From assembly GCA_903925445.1 (NCBI GenBank), contig CAIYFE010000027.1:1-17917 (forward strand): DNA of 17,917 bases. The letters are read 5' to 3'. A model generated the notes under the pieces. The model had not been told where the DNA came from and did not search any database. It saw only the letters and a program-made list of their open reading frames with translations. Positions 15,235 to 17,917 of this stretch are shown here, piece by piece. Position 1 is the stretch's first letter. Each line of letters begins with the position of its first letter. Source of the stretch: an uncultured Burkholderiales bacterium. Its GTDB lineage: Bacteria > Pseudomonadota > Gammaproteobacteria > Burkholderiales > Burkholderiaceae_C. The position numbers and the translations under genes were made by a program.

Positions 15235-15936
15235 TCAGTTGGATGCTGATGGATCAGCGTCAGGTTTTTGAGCCAGCATGCGCCCCCAAGCCACCACCAC
15301 AGCGGCGCCCAAACCTGCAAAAAGCATGTGAAACCAAGGATAGGCAGCCTTGAAATCTTGAAGCAGCACATCGTTGGCGATGGTTTCGCCGCCCACCCAG
15401 CCAATCAGCGCAGCGCCCAAGACGATGATGATGGGAAAGCGCTCCATCAATTTGATCATCATGGAGCTGCCAAACACCACCAGCGGAATGCTGATGGCCA
15501 ATCCCAAAATCAACAGCAGTTGATCGCCTTGCGCGGCTGCGGCAACGCCGATCACGTTGTCCAAGCTCATCACCAAGTCGGCGATCAAGATTGTGCGAAC
15601 GGCTGCCATCATGTTGGCGTGCTCTTTGGCTTCGCCGGCTTCTTCTTCCTCGTCGGCCAGCAACTGGGCGCCAATCCACAGCAACAACAAGCCCCCGATG
15701 ATTTGCAGCCCTTGCAATTCAAGCAACCAAGCAGCGATCACGGTCAAAATGACACGCAACACAACAGCAGCGCCCGAGCCGAAAAGAATGGCACGTTTTT
15801 GTTGGTGCGGCGGCAAACCACGCGCCGCTAACGCGATCACGACCGCGTTATCACCCGACAAAAGAATGTTGATCCAGATAATTTTCAGAAGCCCCCACCA
15901 AAATTCAGGGGTCTGAAAACTTTGTAAATATTCCAT
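15235..15936 (-). CDS. TerC family integral membrane protein
   Basis: A 233-residue protein with about seven hydrophobic segments. The family signatures are SGDNAVVIALAARGLP in the first third and DLVMSLDNVIGVAAAAQGD in the middle; each has an intramembrane Asp-Asn pair thought to coordinate a metal. An acidic loop (DEEEEAGEAKEH, about residues 96-107) separates the two halves. TerC relatives export manganese or other divalent ions, or help metallate exported proteins; which applies here is unknown. ATG at 15936 is chosen over a GTG one codon earlier because GGAG (15945-15942) is five bases from the ATG. No yybP-ykoY manganese riboswitch is apparent in the 90-bp leader. Confidence 0.9.
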   Translation of the reverse strand: MEYLQSFQTPEFWWGLLKIIWINILLSGDNAVVIALAARGLPPHQQKRAILFGSGAAVVLRVILTVIAAWLLELQGLQIIGGLLLLWIGAQLLADEEEEAGEAKEHANMMAAVRTILIADLVMSLDNVIGVAAAAQGDQLLLILGLAISIPLVVFGSSMMIKLMERFPIIIVLGAALIGWVGGETIANDVLLQDFKAAYPWFHMLFAGLGAAVVVAWGRMLAQKPDADPSASN

Positions 15937-15975
15937 CACGGCTCCAAATTTGTATTTTTTGTGAGCGCAAAGTGT

Positions 15976-16001
15976 AACGGGCTCGACAATGCGAGCCCGT
16001 T
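15976..16001 (-). terminator. Stem-loop after sucD, possible terminator
   Basis: Ten perfect base pairs, from AACGGGCTCG (15976-15985) and CGAGCCCGTT (15992-16001), enclose a six-base loop. It lies 25 bases past the sucD stop, the right place to end the suc transcript. On neither strand is there an adjacent run of T; six T on the plus strand at 15955-15960 are too far away and on the wrong side. It may be a transcript 3'-end stabiliser or a weak or factor-assisted terminator. Confidence 0.55.
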
Positions 16002-16026
16002 GGTAATTCCGCTTATCGCAGAAAAG

Positions 16027-16923
16027 TTACTTCAGCTGTGCTTTGAGCAGTTTGCCCAATTCAGATGGGTTGCGTGTGACGGTGAAGCCGCACGCTTCCA
16101 TGATGGCCAATTTGGCGTCCGCTGTGTCAGCACCGCCAGAGATCAATGCGCCAGCGTGGCCCATGCGTTTTCCGGGAGGTGCAGTCACGCCTGCGATGAA
16201 GCCCACGATGGGTTTTTTCATGTTGGCTTTGCACCATTGCGCGGCTTCGGCCTCGTCTGGACCACCAATTTCGCCGATCATGATGACCGCATCGGTGTCA
16301 GGATCGTCGTTGAAAGCTTTCATCACATCGATGTGTTTCAAACCGTTGATGGGGTCGCCACCAATACCGACGGCGCTGGATTGACCCAAGCCCACTTCGG
16401 TCAACATCGCCACAGCTTCGTAGGTCAAAGTGCCAGAGCGTGACACCACGCCAATGCGACCTTTGCGGTGGATGTGGCCGGGCATGATGCCGATCTTGAT
16501 TTCCTCAGGTGTGATGAGGCCAGGGCAGTTGGGACCCAAGAGCAAAGTCTTTTTGCCGCCAGCGGCTTCTTTGGCTTTCATTTTGTTGCGCACTTCGAGC
16601 ATGTCTTTGACAGGAATGCCTTCGGTAATGCAAATTGCCAAGTCGAGGTCGGCTTCAACGGCTTCCCAAATCGCAGCGGCTGCGCCTGCGGGAGGCACGT
16701 AAATCACCGAAACGGTGGCGCCTGTGTTGTGCGCGGCTTCTTTGACGGATGCAAAAATTGGCACGTCAAAGATTTTTTCGCCCGCTTTTTTGGGATTCAC
16801 GCCAGCAACGAAACAGTTTTTACCGTTTGCGTATTCGATGCACTTTTCAGTGTGGAATTGGCCGGTTTTGCCGGTGATACCTTGGGTGATGACCTTGGTG
16901 TCTTTATTGATGAAAATCGACAT
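16027..16923 (-). CDS. sucD: Succinyl-CoA synthetase (ADP-forming) alpha subunit
   Basis: A 298-residue subunit of the TCA-cycle enzyme that interconverts succinyl-CoA and succinate with substrate-level ATP or GTP synthesis. The CoA-binding Rossmann domain begins with VITQGITGKTGQFHTE; LLGPNCPGLITPEE and VGIGGDPINGLKH are conserved. The phosphohistidine lies in GVTAPPGKRMGHAGALI. The length agrees with other SucD proteins. It starts 18 nt after the sucC stop, with AAGGA and GGAA elements ahead of the ATG, and is co-transcribed with sucC. It functions as an alpha2-beta2 tetramer in the cytoplasm. Confidence 0.98.
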   Translation of the reverse strand: MSIFINKDTKVITQGITGKTGQFHTEKCIEYANGKNCFVAGVNPKKAGEKIFDVPIFASVKEAAHNTGATVSVIYVPPAGAAAAIWEAVEADLDLAICITEGIPVKDMLEVRNKMKAKEAAGGKKTLLLGPNCPGLITPEEIKIGIMPGHIHRKGRIGVVSRSGTLTYEAVAMLTEVGLGQSSAVGIGGDPINGLKHIDVMKAFNDDPDTDAVIMIGEIGGPDEAEAAQWCKANMKKPIVGFIAGVTAPPGKRMGHAGALISGGADTADAKLAIMEACGFTVTRNPSELGKLLKAQLK

Positions 16924-16941
16924 ATTCGTTCCTAGTCCTTA

Positions 16942-17917
<976 letters not shown>

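Noticed and set aside
15937..16026. Manganese (yybP-ykoY) riboswitch ahead of the terC gene
   Set aside because: The 90-bp gap to sucD contains one simple stem-loop but not the paired-loop architecture expected of that riboswitch.

Overview
The window looks like chromosome from a betaproteobacterium of the order Burkholderiales, most likely Comamonadaceae (Limnohabitans or Rhodoferax type). This is inferred from gene content, protein flavour and gene order (sucC-sucD-terC-pilin-O-oligosaccharyltransferase; moaC beside an M48 protease; purB-yaeQ), not from any marker gene. Coding density is very high and no gap between genes exceeds about 135 bases. I saw no tRNA, rRNA, insertion sequence, phage module or CRISPR array.

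Region 1 (1-5881) is the most interesting part. At the left edge, on the minus strand, lies most of a MerR-family regulator. It carries both signatures of an adenosylcobalamin-dependent photoreceptor of the CarH/LitR type: a Wx9EH motif and the start of an ExHxxG B12-binding motif. Facing it is a tight six-gene operon: exported glutathione peroxidase, FAD amine-oxidase-like protein, DUF1365 protein, a cyclopropane-fatty-acid-synthase-like methyltransferase, a short-chain dehydrogenase and an NTF2-like protein. Its junctions are 4-nt overlaps, a 1-nt overlap or gaps of at most 14 nt. A 7-bp inverted repeat in the 81-bp divergent spacer is a candidate operator. I read this as a light- or singlet-oxygen-responsive membrane-lipid modification and peroxide-defence module. 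The methyltransferase has lost two residues of the bicarbonate site of true cyclopropane synthases, so its product may be a methylated or furan-type fatty acid precursor.

Region 2 (5878-10713) is housekeeping: an LplT-like transporter and a glutathione S-transferase on the minus strand, then purB-yaeQ on the plus strand, a DUF3717/DUF1289 cysteine-motif protein on the minus strand, and a small four-helix membrane protein on the plus strand.

Region 3 (10684-15103) holds a periplasmic M48 metalloprotease (minus), moaC (plus), a PglL/Wzy-type O-oligosaccharyltransferase (minus) and a type IV pilin (minus). The last two probably form a pilin and glycosylation-enzyme pair. An intrinsic terminator separates them.

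Region 4 (15181-17917) is a TerC-family membrane protein followed by sucD and a 5'-truncated sucC, all on the minus strand. Stem-loops follow terC and sucD.

Three convergent pairs end in interleaved stop codons sharing four bases (TTAA, TTAA, CTAG), and a fourth pair overlaps by 30 bases.
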